Both the position numbers and the translations under genes were made by a program. Below are positions 23,683 through 35,635 of a stretch of DNA of 64,000 nucleotides, in pieces. The DNA lies in contig NZ_JABEBY010000002.1 in the NCBI RefSeq assembly GCF_046719765.1, forward strand, positions 1 to 64,000, read 5' to 3'. How positions within the stretch are numbered: position 1 is the stretch's first letter; every line of letters begins with the position of its first letter. Source of the stretch: Halonotius sp046719765 (GTDB lineage: Archaea > Halobacteriota > Halobacteria > Halobacteriales > Haloferacaceae). The notes under the pieces are model-generated. The model saw only the letters and a program-made list of their open reading frames with translations, did no database searches and was not told the origin of the DNA.

Positions 23683-26679
23683 ATGAAAGATGCCGTGCTT
23701 GAATACATCCAGGGAGTGAAGCAGGCAGACTCCCCCGCTGATGTATTGAAACAAGTGTATCACATTCCGGTGTTGACGGCCGTTATCGCGTTCATGCTGG
23801 CCGTCCGGCTCCGCGCACTGGAAAACTTCCAAACCGATGGTGGCGTGACGTTCCGCGGCAACGATCCGTGGTATCACTTCCGGCAGACGAACTATTTGCT
23901 TGAACACTTCCCGACGACGATGCCGTTCGATCCGATGACGAACTATCCGACCGGAAAGAGCGTCGATCAGTTCGGGACGCTGTACGATCAGATCGTTTCC
24001 GGATTCATCCTACTCACCAGCTTCGGTGATCCCTCAACCGAGTACGCCGGGTTGATCATGCTTGTTGCCGCGCCGGTGTTCCTTACTGCGACTGTCATCC
24101 CCGCGTACCTCATCGCGGCCAGATTCGCTGGCCGCTGGCCGGCACTCGTCGGTATCGGCGTCTTCGCACTCCTTCCTGGGACGGTGCTTCGATACAGCTT
24201 GGTCGGCTTCTACGACCACAGCGCGGCCGAGGTCTTCTTCCAGACGCTCGGTGTGCTTGGCTTCGTGACGGCGATCGCCGTCGCCCAACAATCACAGCCG
24301 GTTTGGGAACTTATTGTTGACCGCGATCTCGACGCGCTTCGTCGACCACTTCTTTACTCCATCGGTGCCGGTGTTGCGGCAGCACTCTACATGTGGGCGT
24401 GGCCACCTGGAATTCTCTTAGTTGGCTTTACCGGGATCTTCTTTGCACTCAAAATCACGACCGACGTGTACCATGATCGGACGCCAGAACCGATGGTGTT
24501 CGCTGCTGGTGTTTCGATGACCGTCACCGGGCTGTTGATGTTTGTTCCATTGGAGAGTTTCACAATCGGGGCCGCATCTAAACATACACTGCTTCAAGTA
24601 ATTCTTCCGCTCGGTGTTGGACTCGGTGCAGTTTTCCTCGCCTATCTTGCTCGACAATGGGAAAACAGAGAACTTGATCGTAGTTGGTATCCTGTCGTCG
24701 TCGGGTCGTTGATTCTTGTATCAGTAGTTGCCTTTTCAACCTTCGTGCGAGACCTCACTGGCAGTCTCCTTGCCCGCGTTGGGTTCAGTGCAACGGCTGG
24801 TGCACGGACGATCGGCGAAGCATCCCCACCACTCGCAGATAACCCGCCCTTCGAGTTCATCTACAGCGAGTATCGACTTGCACTGTTCACCGCGATCGCC
24901 GCCGCCCTGGTCATACTCGCTCGCCCGCTAATCAAAAGCGACAACACCCGCGACACAGGCTACGTCGCCGCCGCCCTCACAACAGTCGGCTTGATCTATC
25001 TCGGCTCACCCGTTGTCGACCAGATCGCCGGCGTCTTCGGGACGAGTTGGCAGGTGCTTGGATTGCTCATCAGCACCGGGCTGATCGTCGGTGCCACCCT
25101 CCGCCACCGCTACGACGCGACTGAACTCTACATCATTGTCTGGGGTGCGTTCATCGTCTCGGCGGCGTTCACCCAGATCCGGTTCAACTACTATCTCGCC
25201 GCCGTCGTTGCCGTCTTCAACGCGATCTTTATGGCCCAAGCAGCCGACCTCCTTGATATTCGGTCGACTGCCGGCTCAGTACGGGAGTCCGCAGAATCAC
25301 TTGAAGGCTGGCAGGTTATCGTTGGTGTTACGATCATCTTCCTCGTCCTCGCACCCTTCGCGTTCCCAACGGTTGCGGCATGGGACACCGGCAGTGCCGA
25401 CAGCAACCGTCCTGGTGCAGTCGAAATCTGGGGTGGCAGCTTAGAGTGGATGAACGAGGAAACACCAGCACCGGGAACACTCGAGGATCCTGACGCCGAG
25501 CCGATGGATCCAACCGGAACCTACGAACGACCCGCCGACGGCAACTTTGACTATCCAGACGGAGCGTATGGCGTCCAATCGTGGTGGGACTACGGCCACT
25601 GGATCACCGTCCATGGTGAACGCATCCCGAACGCCAACCCGTTCCAGGATGGTGCAAGACAGGCTGCCAATTTCCTGCTTGCCCCGAATGAAACGGCCGC
25701 CCAGACAGCCCTCAACGAGAAGATGGGCGAGGACGGCCAAACGCGGTACGTCATGATCGACTCCCAGATGGCCAACCCGAACTCGAAGTTCTCCGCGCCG
25801 ACGGTGTTCAACGATGATGTGAGTTTCAACGATTACCTCGACGTGGTCTACCGGCAACGCGGCGAGCAGCTCCAGCCGGTCAGACTCCGCACCCAACAGT
25901 ACTACGAGAGCCAGATGATCCGCCTATACGCCTATCACGGCAGCGCGGTCGAGCCATCCCCTATCGTTCTCGATACCGAACAGCAAACGGTTCCGACCCA
26001 GGGTGGCGGCGAAACCCAGGTTCGGGTCTTTGAGGGTGAAGCCCAAACGTTCGGCTCGCTTGCCGAGGCCGAAGCCTACGTCGAAGAGAACCCCGGCGCA
26101 CAGCTCGGCGGCATCGGTGACAACCCCACTGAGCGTGTCGATGCCCTTGAGCACTATCGCCTCATCAAGGCCAGCGACACGCCGAGCCGGAACTATCTCA
26201 GCAGCTACCGCCGACTCCAACAGCAGACCAACGCCTCGACCGGCTCCCTGCTCCGAAACACGCCATCGTGGGTGAAGACCTTCGAGAAGGTGCCTGGGGC
26301 GACCATCGAGGGCTCGGGTGCCCCGGCCGGGAGTGAGGTGCGCGCCACGGTGCCGGTCGAGATCCCGGCCAGCGGCAACCAGTTTGCCTACACGCAGTAT
26401 GCAACCGCCGACGAGAACGGCAACTTCGAGCTGACGGTGCCGTACTCGACGACCGGCTACGACGAGTTCGGCCCGGAAAACGGCTACACGAACGTCAGCG
26501 TTCGTGCTACGGGCGACTACCGGCTCCAGGCTACAGCCGATGACGGCGGCTTCTACGCCGGCACCGCCAGCGTCGATGAGGCACAGGTCGTCGGTGCCGA
26601 CGAGACGGCCGTCGATGTCGAACTGAGCGAGGAACAGCCGCTCCAGCTCGGCGGCCAGTCCATCCAGGCCAGCGGCTAA
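23683..26679 (+). CDS. aglB: AglB dolichyl-phosphooligosaccharide-protein glycosyltransferase
   Basis: 998 residues, the STT3 subunit that transfers the lipid-linked glycan to Asn in N-x-S/T sequons on the outer face. The N-terminal half has about a dozen membrane segments, with the first acidic motif in 'TFRGNDPWYHFRQTN' near 60 and a second in 'LVGFYDHSAAEVFFQ' near 175. The signature WWDYG is at 634-638. The large soluble C-terminal domain ends in a beta-rich region near 'TASVDEAQVVGADETAVDVE'. The length is typical for haloarchaeal AglB. It anchors the glycosylation locus: glycan genes lie to the left, and a DUF368 gene follows after 4 bp. Confidence 0.97.
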   Translation: MKDAVLEYIQGVKQADSPADVLKQVYHIPVLTAVIAFMLAVRLRALENFQTDGGVTFRGNDPWYHFRQTNYLLEHFPTTMPFDPMTNYPTGKSVDQFGTLYDQIVSGFILLTSFGDPSTEYAGLIMLVAAPVFLTATVIPAYLIAARFAGRWPALVGIGVFALLPGTVLRYSLVGFYDHSAAEVFFQTLGVLGFVTAIAVAQQSQPVWELIVDRDLDALRRPLLYSIGAGVAAALYMWAWPPGILLVGFTGIFFALKITTDVYHDRTPEPMVFAAGVSMTVTGLLMFVPLESFTIGAASKHTLLQVILPLGVGLGAVFLAYLARQWENRELDRSWYPVVVGSLILVSVVAFSTFVRDLTGSLLARVGFSATAGARTIGEASPPLADNPPFEFIYSEYRLALFTAIAAALVILARPLIKSDNTRDTGYVAAALTTVGLIYLGSPVVDQIAGVFGTSWQVLGLLISTGLIVGATLRHRYDATELYIIVWGAFIVSAAFTQIRFNYYLAAVVAVFNAIFMAQAADLLDIRSTAGSVRESAESLEGWQVIVGVTIIFLVLAPFAFPTVAAWDTGSADSNRPGAVEIWGGSLEWMNEETPAPGTLEDPDAEPMDPTGTYERPADGNFDYPDGAYGVQSWWDYGHWITVHGERIPNANPFQDGARQAANFLLAPNETAAQTALNEKMGEDGQTRYVMIDSQMANPNSKFSAPTVFNDDVSFNDYLDVVYRQRGEQLQPVRLRTQQYYESQMIRLYAYHGSAVEPSPIVLDTEQQTVPTQGGGETQVRVFEGEAQTFGSLAEAEAYVEENPGAQLGGIGDNPTERVDALEHYRLIKASDTPSRNYLSSYRRLQQQTNASTGSLLRNTPSWVKTFEKVPGATIEGSGAPAGSEVRATVPVEIPASGNQFAYTQYATADENGNFELTVPYSTTGYDEFGPENGYTNVSVRATGDYRLQATADDGGFYAGTASVDEAQVVGADETAVDVELSEEQPLQLGGQSIQASG

Positions 26680-26683
26680 CCGA

Positions 26684-27643
26684 ATGCCTCAACTCAGAGC
26701 CCTCGGTGGCGTCTATCTCCGCGGGCTTGCGATGGGGGCAGCCGATGCCGTCCCGGGCGTCTCCGGCGGCACCATCGCGCTGATCACCGGCATCTACGAG
26801 CGCCTGATCGCCGCGATCACCGCTGTCGACCCTGATCGGCTCCGACAGATCGTCGGGGGGCTCCGTACCGAGGGTCGTTCCAACGCCGTCGCCGCGCTCA
26901 GAGAGCTCGACGCTTTCTTTCTGGCCGCACTCGGCGGAGGAATCCTCACCGCCGTTGTCTCCGTGTTACGGCTTGTCAGCCTGCTTTTGGAGCTCGCGCC
27001 GGTCGCCACCCACGGCTTCTTTTTCGGCCTGATCGGCGCGTCGGCGGCCGTCCTCTACAGTGAGGTTTCGCTGGCGACCCGCGGTCGGCAACTCGCCGCC
27101 ATCGCAGGCGTTGGGATCGCCTTCGCTCTCTCGGGGTATGCCGCAACCGCCCTCGGCTCATCGCTCTCGATCATCTTCGTCGCCGGCGCGGTCGCAGTCA
27201 CCGCGATGGTGTTGCCCGGGGTCTCTGGGTCGCTGCTGTTGCTCATGCTCGGGCAGTACGACTACATGTCGACGACGCTCAGCAGGTTCACCGATGGGCT
27301 TGTTGCCGCGGCTCGCGGTAACGGCACCGACACTCTCACCGAAACCGCGCCGACGATCGCCGTCTTTCTGGCCGGCGGTGTCGTCGGCCTGTTTACCGTT
27401 GCCCACGCGGTTCGGTGGGCACTCACCAACTATCGTGAGGCAACACTCGTCTTTCTGGTGAGTCTCATTGTCGGTGCGTTGCGAGCCCCGGTCGTCCAAA
27501 CTGGGATCGAACTTACTGCGGCCGGCCGTGCGTGGACACCCGAATCGATCGGGCTCTTTGTTGCTGTCGCCGTCGTTGGTGCTGCTGTCGTTGTCGGTAT
27601 CGATCGGCTCGCTGGTGGCGTTGGGGTCGGAACTCAGTTGTGA
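26684..27643 (+). CDS. DUF368 polyprenyl-phosphate translocase-like membrane protein
   Basis: 319 residues with about nine hydrophobic segments. The family motif 'GAADAVPGVSGGTIALITGI' is at about 17-36, and an inverted-repeat partner 'VTAMVLPGVSGSLLLLMLGQ' lies near 175, the twin re-entrant motifs of DUF368. Bacterial DUF368 proteins (PopT) were identified as undecaprenyl-phosphate translocases. The ATG is 4 bp after the aglB stop, implying co-transcription. Dolichyl phosphate is released outside when AglB acts, so this protein is a good candidate to flip the carrier back inside. That role in archaea is inference. Confidence 0.85.
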   Translation: MPQLRALGGVYLRGLAMGAADAVPGVSGGTIALITGIYERLIAAITAVDPDRLRQIVGGLRTEGRSNAVAALRELDAFFLAALGGGILTAVVSVLRLVSLLLELAPVATHGFFFGLIGASAAVLYSEVSLATRGRQLAAIAGVGIAFALSGYAATALGSSLSIIFVAGAVAVTAMVLPGVSGSLLLLMLGQYDYMSTTLSRFTDGLVAAARGNGTDTLTETAPTIAVFLAGGVVGLFTVAHAVRWALTNYREATLVFLVSLIVGALRAPVVQTGIELTAAGRAWTPESIGLFVAVAVVGAAVVVGIDRLAGGVGVGTQL

Positions 27644-27682
27644 GACTGTGACGAAGTGGTGCAGCTATCTCTATGCGCTGAG

Positions 27683-27708
27683 ACAATATTTCATCTCTCT
27701 TATATTGT
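27683..27708 (+). promoter_or_regulatory. Candidate operator/promoter of the vapBC-like pair
   Basis: ACAATAT at 27683-27689 and its exact complement ATATTGT at 27702-27708 form an inverted repeat with a 12-bp spacer that contains and overlaps the TATA-like CTTATATTG, about 40 nt before the antitoxin ATG. Type II antitoxins commonly repress their own promoter through such repeats. Confidence 0.45.
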
Positions 27709-27745
27709 GGAAACATTAACTACGTTGCATCTACAACTAACTGGT

Positions 27746-28021
27746 ATGTCGACCGCTGTTAAGATGGATGAAGAGGCGAAAGCTGAACTTGAGGCACTCC
27801 AGGCCGAAATCAAGCTCAAAACAGGAAAAAAGGTCACCCAACAGGAGATCCTCTCCCAACTGATTCGGTCAGCAACCGACGATCGATCCACGTTTATTGA
27901 CTCCTTTCGCGACGGAGAAGTAGCTCTGAACGAGGCTGCTATTGACCAGTTCAACGAGGGGCAAATCTCCTCAGGTGTTGAGACGGATGAAGCCGATATC
28001 GACGAGATTCTATACGGATGA
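27746..28021 (+). CDS. VapB-like antitoxin
   Basis: 91 residues. The N-terminal half 'MSTAVKMDEEAKAELEALQA' and 'KKVTQQEILSQLIRSATDD' looks like a ribbon-helix-helix DNA-binding fold, and the acidic C-terminal tail 'SSGVETDEADIDEILYG' would wrap the toxin. It overlaps the PIN-domain gene by four bases (ATGA). It neutralises the toxin and probably represses the operon through the inverted repeat upstream. ATG 27746 is used because the longer frame contains no antitoxin-like sequence. Confidence 0.75.
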   Translation: MSTAVKMDEEAKAELEALQAEIKLKTGKKVTQQEILSQLIRSATDDRSTFIDSFRDGEVALNEAAIDQFNEGQISSGVETDEADIDEILYG

Positions 28022-28458
28022 GCGTATTCGTCGACACCGGCGTTTTTTACGCGCACCACGATACCGACGCCAGCCGACATGCGGTCGGTGCCGAAGCGTT
28101 GACCGAAGTTCTCCGATCACCCGAATACGGCCAGGTCATGACAAGCGACTATATCTACGATGAGGCGGTCACGTTGACTCAAATGCGAACCGGCGATGTC
28201 GAAGCCGGCCTTGAGCTTGGCCGACGGATTCGCGGTGACGGCTATCCGTCAGCGATTGAACTCCTGTACTCCTCACAGAGATTGTTCGACCGTGCTGTGA
28301 CCGTCCAGCAAACCTACGCCGACCACGGGTTCAGTTTTACTGACGCTTTCTCTGTGGCCATGGTCGAATCCAACGATATTGATTGCCTGCTGAGCTTCGA
28401 CGATGACTTTGATGGGGTCGTCGATCGACTCGCTCCGGAAACGCTTGTTTCAGAATAA
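28018..28458 (+). CDS. PIN-domain ribonuclease toxin (VapC-like)
   Basis: 146 residues. PIN-domain acidic residues are visible in 'FVDTGVFYAHHD' near 4-15, 'YDEAVTL' near 46, 'GFSFTDAFSVAMVE' near 104 and 'FDDDFDGV' near 126. Such proteins cleave RNA in a Mg-dependent way and are held inactive by the antitoxin. It is coupled to the antitoxin by a four-base overlap. It could also be a solitary PIN nuclease, but the operon layout favours a toxin-antitoxin pair. Confidence 0.85.
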   Translation: MSVFVDTGVFYAHHDTDASRHAVGAEALTEVLRSPEYGQVMTSDYIYDEAVTLTQMRTGDVEAGLELGRRIRGDGYPSAIELLYSSQRLFDRAVTVQQTYADHGFSFTDAFSVAMVESNDIDCLLSFDDDFDGVVDRLAPETLVSE

Positions 28459-28691
28459 CGGCGGTTTGATCCCAGCCGGAGCTCAACAGGCTGAACAACG
28501 TACTGATCACTATCTGTGCGCTTCTGCCGCTCCCGAAACCCTGTTGCGTGTTGATCTGAAAAACCCCGATACGAGAGAACCTCGAGTTGTCCACGGGTTG
28601 TGGTACCACACGCCTTCGAATTTCGAAACGAAGATGCGGATCTCGCAATCTTTCGTCGGCCTTATTACGATGAGCGTATTCCCCGAGCACA

Positions 28692-31907
<3,216 letters not shown>

Positions 31908-31937
31908 CGAACGCGTCCTGTCGTTTTGACCACAGCC

Positions 31938-32291
31938 TCAGTACAGTCCAAGACTTTCTTTGATCGCTACGTTGATTTTTCTCAACTCTTCTGTGGGAAC
32001 TGCTCCGAGTCGCTGTTGAACCCGTGCCTCGATGTCAACAACTCTAATTTGGCTTAGATCAGCGACGGAGTCAGCATCTAGCGGTGTTTCGGAAGCTAAC
32101 AGTTCAACCTCAAACGGATATATATCATTTGGATCGTATTGTGTGGTAAATGGGGCAACGATTGTCGTTGGTGAGTGCTCGTTTCCGACATCGTTTTGAA
32201 TCACCACACATGGTCTGTTTGTTCCTTGCTGTTCGCTTCCTTCTGTTGGATTCAGTCGAACCGTAACGATATCACCGCGACGGAGTTTCAT
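31938..32291 (-). CDS. MazF/PemK-like endoribonuclease toxin
   Basis: 117 residues with the MazF fold: 'RRGDIVTVRLNPTEGSEQQG' at the start, 'RPCVVIQNDVGN' and 'PTTIVAPFTTQ', the conserved beta-barrel core, with the R and T typically used for catalysis. It cuts single-stranded RNA at short motifs. It follows the AbrB-type antitoxin gene by ten bases. It is slightly longer than bacterial MazF but normal for archaeal members. Confidence 0.85.
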   Translation of the reverse strand: MKLRRGDIVTVRLNPTEGSEQQGTNRPCVVIQNDVGNEHSPTTIVAPFTTQYDPNDIYPFEVELLASETPLDADSVADLSQIRVVDIEARVQQRLGAVPTEELRKINVAIKESLGLY

Positions 32292-32301
32292 ATTCTCTCA
32301 C

Positions 32302-32577
32302 CTATTCTTGCTCCGTCCATTCTGGTGCATCACCAAGTCGTTCAGTTGCTTCTGTGGAAGCATCTTCCATCTCCTCGGCAAGTGCGCGCGAGCGATCAGC
32401 GTACTTCCGGTAGCCTTCAGCAAGCCGCTCTTCATCGGTTGGTGGTTTTAGGACGATCTCATCGTCTGCTTCTATGATCGCTATCTCTTCACCACTTTTG
32501 AGTCCGTGACGTTCACGCAATTCTTTTGGAATCGTGATCTGTCCCCGCTCGCCGATCTTCCGTTTGTGTTCACTCAT
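32302..32577 (-). CDS. AbrB/MazE-like antitoxin
   Basis: 91 residues. The N-terminal SpoVT/AbrB swapped-hairpin domain reads 'KIGERGQITIPKELRERHGL' and then 'KSGEEIAIIEADDEIVLKP'; the acidic C-terminal half would bind the toxin encoded downstream. Just upstream, two direct TTCATAC repeats (32583-32589 and 32594-32600) may be operator sites for autoregulation. Confidence 0.85.
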   Translation of the reverse strand: MSEHKRKIGERGQITIPKELRERHGLKSGEEIAIIEADDEIVLKPPTDEERLAEGYRKYADRSRALAEEMEDASTEATERLGDAPEWTEQE

Positions 32578-32732
32578 GTCTATTCATACTTTTTTCATAC
32601 CCATAGAACTACCGGCTGAAGGAGCGAACATGAGGTATTGATCCGATTCAGGCTATCAACGTTCCGGTCGGTGTCGACCACGCTTTGCCAGCCGGAAGCG
32701 GATATATCCGCCTGCAACCCCTATCGGTGGTA

Positions 32733-33788
32733 ATGGGACGGACTGCGGCACCTGACGAGCACCGCGATACGGTGACACCGGCAGCCGAGGCGGCGACCAC
32801 CGACTCCGCGACCGCTCCGGCACTCGCCATCGAGAGCCTCTCGAAGCAGTTCGGCGACGGCGAGAACGCGGTGGTGGCGGTCGACGATGTGAGTTTCACC
32901 GTCGAACCCGGCACTGTCGTTGGGCTGCTCGGCCCAAACGGGGCGGGCAAAACGACGCTGATCAAATGCGCACTCGGGATCGTGCTGCCCGACGCTGGAT
33001 CAGTTCGCATCTTCGGTAGTGATGTCGCCGACAGCCACCGAGCAGCGTACGCGAATGTCGACGCGATGTTGGAGGGTGCACGCAACGACTACTGGCGGCT
33101 TACCGTCCGCGAAAATCTGCGGTACTTTGCGACCATTCACGGTGTCGATCCAGACTCGGTTGCCACGCGTCACGACCGCCTGCTTGACCGGCTCAACCTC
33201 GCTGACAAAGCCGACACACCCGTTCGGGAGCTATCCCGCGGAATGAAACAGAAGGTGTCGCTGGCGAGTGTTCTCGCTGGCGGTGCGGATCTCGTTTTTC
33301 TTGACGAGCCAACATTGGGACTCGACATCGAAAGTGCGCGGACGCTTCGCCGCGAATTGCGTCGACTCGCCCGCGAGGAGGGGCTAACGATCGTGCTCAG
33401 CAGCCACGATATGGGTGTCATCGAGGCGGTCTGTGACCGCGTGGTGATGATGGCCGATGGCCGCATCGTCGCCGACGACACGGTATCGGCACTGCTGTCG
33501 GCAGCCGACCGTAATGTGGTGCGAATCGTCAGCCCGGATATCGGTACAGCACTCCTCACAACACTTCGATCCACATTCGATGTGCAGGCGGTTGAATCGA
33601 CCTCCACTGGCACTCGTGTCGACATCGCTGCTGGGGGTGACACGCTCTATACCATTATGGAGACGCTCCGTGCCGACGATGTAACTATCGAGAATATCCA
33701 GACACTCCAGCCGGAACTGGAAGATGTGTTCGTCGAGTTGACCGGACTGGCACCTGAGCAGGCTGAACAGCGGAGTGGGTCGTCGTGA
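32733..33788 (+). CDS. ABC transporter ATP-binding protein
   Basis: 351 residues. Walker A is 'GLLGPNGAGKTTLIKCALG' near 70, the signature 'LSRGMKQKVSLASVLAGG' near 170 and Walker B 'DLVFLDEPTLGLD' near 190, with the H-loop in 'VLSSHDMG'. An extra C-terminal domain of about 80 residues is typical of DrrA/CcmA-type exporters. Its stop overlaps the permease start. ATG 32733 is used; the in-frame extension to 32685 lacks conserved sequence. It is probably a drug, lipid or peptide exporter of ABC-2 type. Confidence 0.92.
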   Translation: MGRTAAPDEHRDTVTPAAEAATTDSATAPALAIESLSKQFGDGENAVVAVDDVSFTVEPGTVVGLLGPNGAGKTTLIKCALGIVLPDAGSVRIFGSDVADSHRAAYANVDAMLEGARNDYWRLTVRENLRYFATIHGVDPDSVATRHDRLLDRLNLADKADTPVRELSRGMKQKVSLASVLAGGADLVFLDEPTLGLDIESARTLRRELRRLAREEGLTIVLSSHDMGVIEAVCDRVVMMADGRIVADDTVSALLSAADRNVVRIVSPDIGTALLTTLRSTFDVQAVESTSTGTRVDIAAGGDTLYTIMETLRADDVTIENIQTLQPELEDVFVELTGLAPEQAEQRSGSS

Positions 33789-34669
33789 CTGACGACTCCG
33801 ATACCACAACGGCTGACACAACCGCTGATCCAGCCGTATCAGCCAGCGGTGCCACTGTATCGTCTGCCCCCACCGCCCACGATTCGGAGCCAAAGCCAGC
33901 CACCTACTCCCATCTCGCAAAAGCCGTGTTGTACCGCGAATATCTGATCTTTGTCCGCTATCCAGCCAACGCGATCGGCGGGATTGTCGTTGCGCTGTTC
34001 TTTTTCGGCGTTCTGTTTTACGGCGGCCGCGCGTTGACCGGTCGCGCGCTGACCGACTCGATCGAGGGGATCATCGTCGGTTACTTTCTGTGGACACTGT
34101 CTGTTGGGGCGTACTCGTCGGTATCGAACGACCTCGGCAGCGAGGTGCAGTGGGGCACGCTTGAACGGCATATCACGACGCCGTTTGGGTTTGCGCCCGT
34201 GGCGTTACTCAAGGGGGTCGCAAAGATCGTTCGCACCTTTCTCACGAGTGCGGTCATCCTCGCGGTCATGCTCCTGCTCACCGGCACACAACTGAGCCTC
34301 TCTCCGTTCACGGTCGTTGTGATCGCCGGCCTCTCGATCACCTCAGTGCTTGGCCTCGGATTCGCAGCCGGTGGTGTCACTGTCCTGTACAAACGGATCG
34401 GTAACTGGCTGAACCTCCTGCAGTTCGGCTTCGTCGTGTTGATTTCGGCCCCTGTCTTCGACGCGCCGTGGACTCGCGTCCTGCCGCTGGCCCATGGCAG
34501 CGCGCTCCTCCAGCGCGCGATGGTCGACGGTGTCCGGCTTTGGGAGTTTGGCCTGCTTGATGTCGGCTTGCTTGTCGGTGTCGCGGGTGGCTACCTCGCT
34601 GGTGGTTATCTCGTCTTTCAGTACGCAACACGACGCGCCCGACGGCTCGGTGTGCTCGGCGATTACTGA
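33785..34669 (+). CDS. ABC-2 type transporter permease
   Basis: 294 residues with a disordered acidic N-terminus of about 40 residues, then six hydrophobic segments, including 'IGGIVVALFFFGVLFYGGRA' and 'SITSVLGLGFAAGGVTVLYK'. It starts with GTG inside the ATPase stop codon (four-base overlap), so the pair forms one transporter. The exported substrate is unknown. Confidence 0.88.
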   Translation: MTDDSDTTTADTTADPAVSASGATVSSAPTAHDSEPKPATYSHLAKAVLYREYLIFVRYPANAIGGIVVALFFFGVLFYGGRALTGRALTDSIEGIIVGYFLWTLSVGAYSSVSNDLGSEVQWGTLERHITTPFGFAPVALLKGVAKIVRTFLTSAVILAVMLLLTGTQLSLSPFTVVVIAGLSITSVLGLGFAAGGVTVLYKRIGNWLNLLQFGFVVLISAPVFDAPWTRVLPLAHGSALLQRAMVDGVRLWEFGLLDVGLLVGVAGGYLAGGYLVFQYATRRARRLGVLGDY

Positions 34670-34705
34670 CAAAAAACACTCGTTGCCGACGACCCGAATG
34701 TGACC

Positions 34706-35563
34706 CTAGGAGAGTTTGTCGAGTGCCGCAAAGAAATCAGCCACCGGCCCGACGAGTCGCACCGGCGTTTCGGCGCGTGAGACGGTAATCTCTGCCGGCG
34801 TCTCGATCTCATGCGGGCGTCGCCCATCGCTGACAACGACCGCATGGTCGGCATCGTCGACAGCCACCGTCACCTCGCAGTCGCCGCCGACAATCAGCGG
34901 CGGCATCCCGTCGACGCCACACATCTCGTTGACGATCAGCGCGCCGATCGAGGGGTGGACGATCGGCCCGTCCTCGCTGAGATTGTAGGCCGTACTCCCG
35001 GTCGGGGTGGCGATCATCACCCCGTCGGCGTGGCTCTGTGTGTACTCCGAGCCATCGATCGTCACCCGGAACGTCGCGCCGCCGCCGGGGCCGCGCCGTG
35101 GCCCGGTGACGACGATCTCGTTGACCGCGGGGACGCTCTCGAACCCCTCACACCGGGCGGTGAGCCGCGGGGCTTCCCTGATTTCGTGGTCGCCCGCTTC
35201 GATCGCGTCGACGGCCTCCCGAACGGCGTCGACCGCGTTCTCCGGGCTCACGGCGTTTAAAAATCCGACCTCGCCGAGGTTGACGCCCAACATCGGCGTG
35301 CCGCCGGCGGCCCGTGCGGCAAACAGAAAGGTACCGTCGCCGCCGATGCTGACGACCAGATCACAGCTCTCGAAGGCACCCACGTCGCTGCCGGATGCTG
35401 CATCGGTGGCCGTATCGGTGGTCGCTGTCTGCTCACCCAGCGCGGCGGCGGTGGCGGCATCAAGCCGTGTCGACACCCCCTCGTCGACGAGGGCAGTTCG
35501 GATCGACTCGGCGACGCCGACCGCCCGGCTGTTGTCCCGCTGTGCGACGAGGCCGACTTCCAT
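34706..35563 (-). CDS. NAD kinase
   Basis: 285 residues. It phosphorylates NAD to NADP. The family motif GGDGT appears in 'VVSIGGDGTFLFAARAAGG' near 75, with 'LGVNLGEVGFLNAV' following and 'GVMIATPTGSTAYNLSEDGP' near 190, the NAD-binding glycine-rich loop. An acidic, Ala/Thr-rich insertion near residues 40-65 is typical of haloarchaeal sequences. It converges on the ABC permease gene. Confidence 0.95.
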   Translation of the reverse strand: MEVGLVAQRDNSRAVGVAESIRTALVDEGVSTRLDAATAAALGEQTATTDTATDAASGSDVGAFESCDLVVSIGGDGTFLFAARAAGGTPMLGVNLGEVGFLNAVSPENAVDAVREAVDAIEAGDHEIREAPRLTARCEGFESVPAVNEIVVTGPRRGPGGGATFRVTIDGSEYTQSHADGVMIATPTGSTAYNLSEDGPIVHPSIGALIVNEMCGVDGMPPLIVGGDCEVTVAVDDADHAVVVSDGRRPHEIETPAEITVSRAETPVRLVGPVADFFAALDKLS

Positions 35564-35635
35564 ACTGCGGGTTCTCGCCGGGGTGGCAAAAGGGCTGGGT
35601 CAGCCTGCTGTCTCCGCCCGCTTCGTCAGCGTTGG

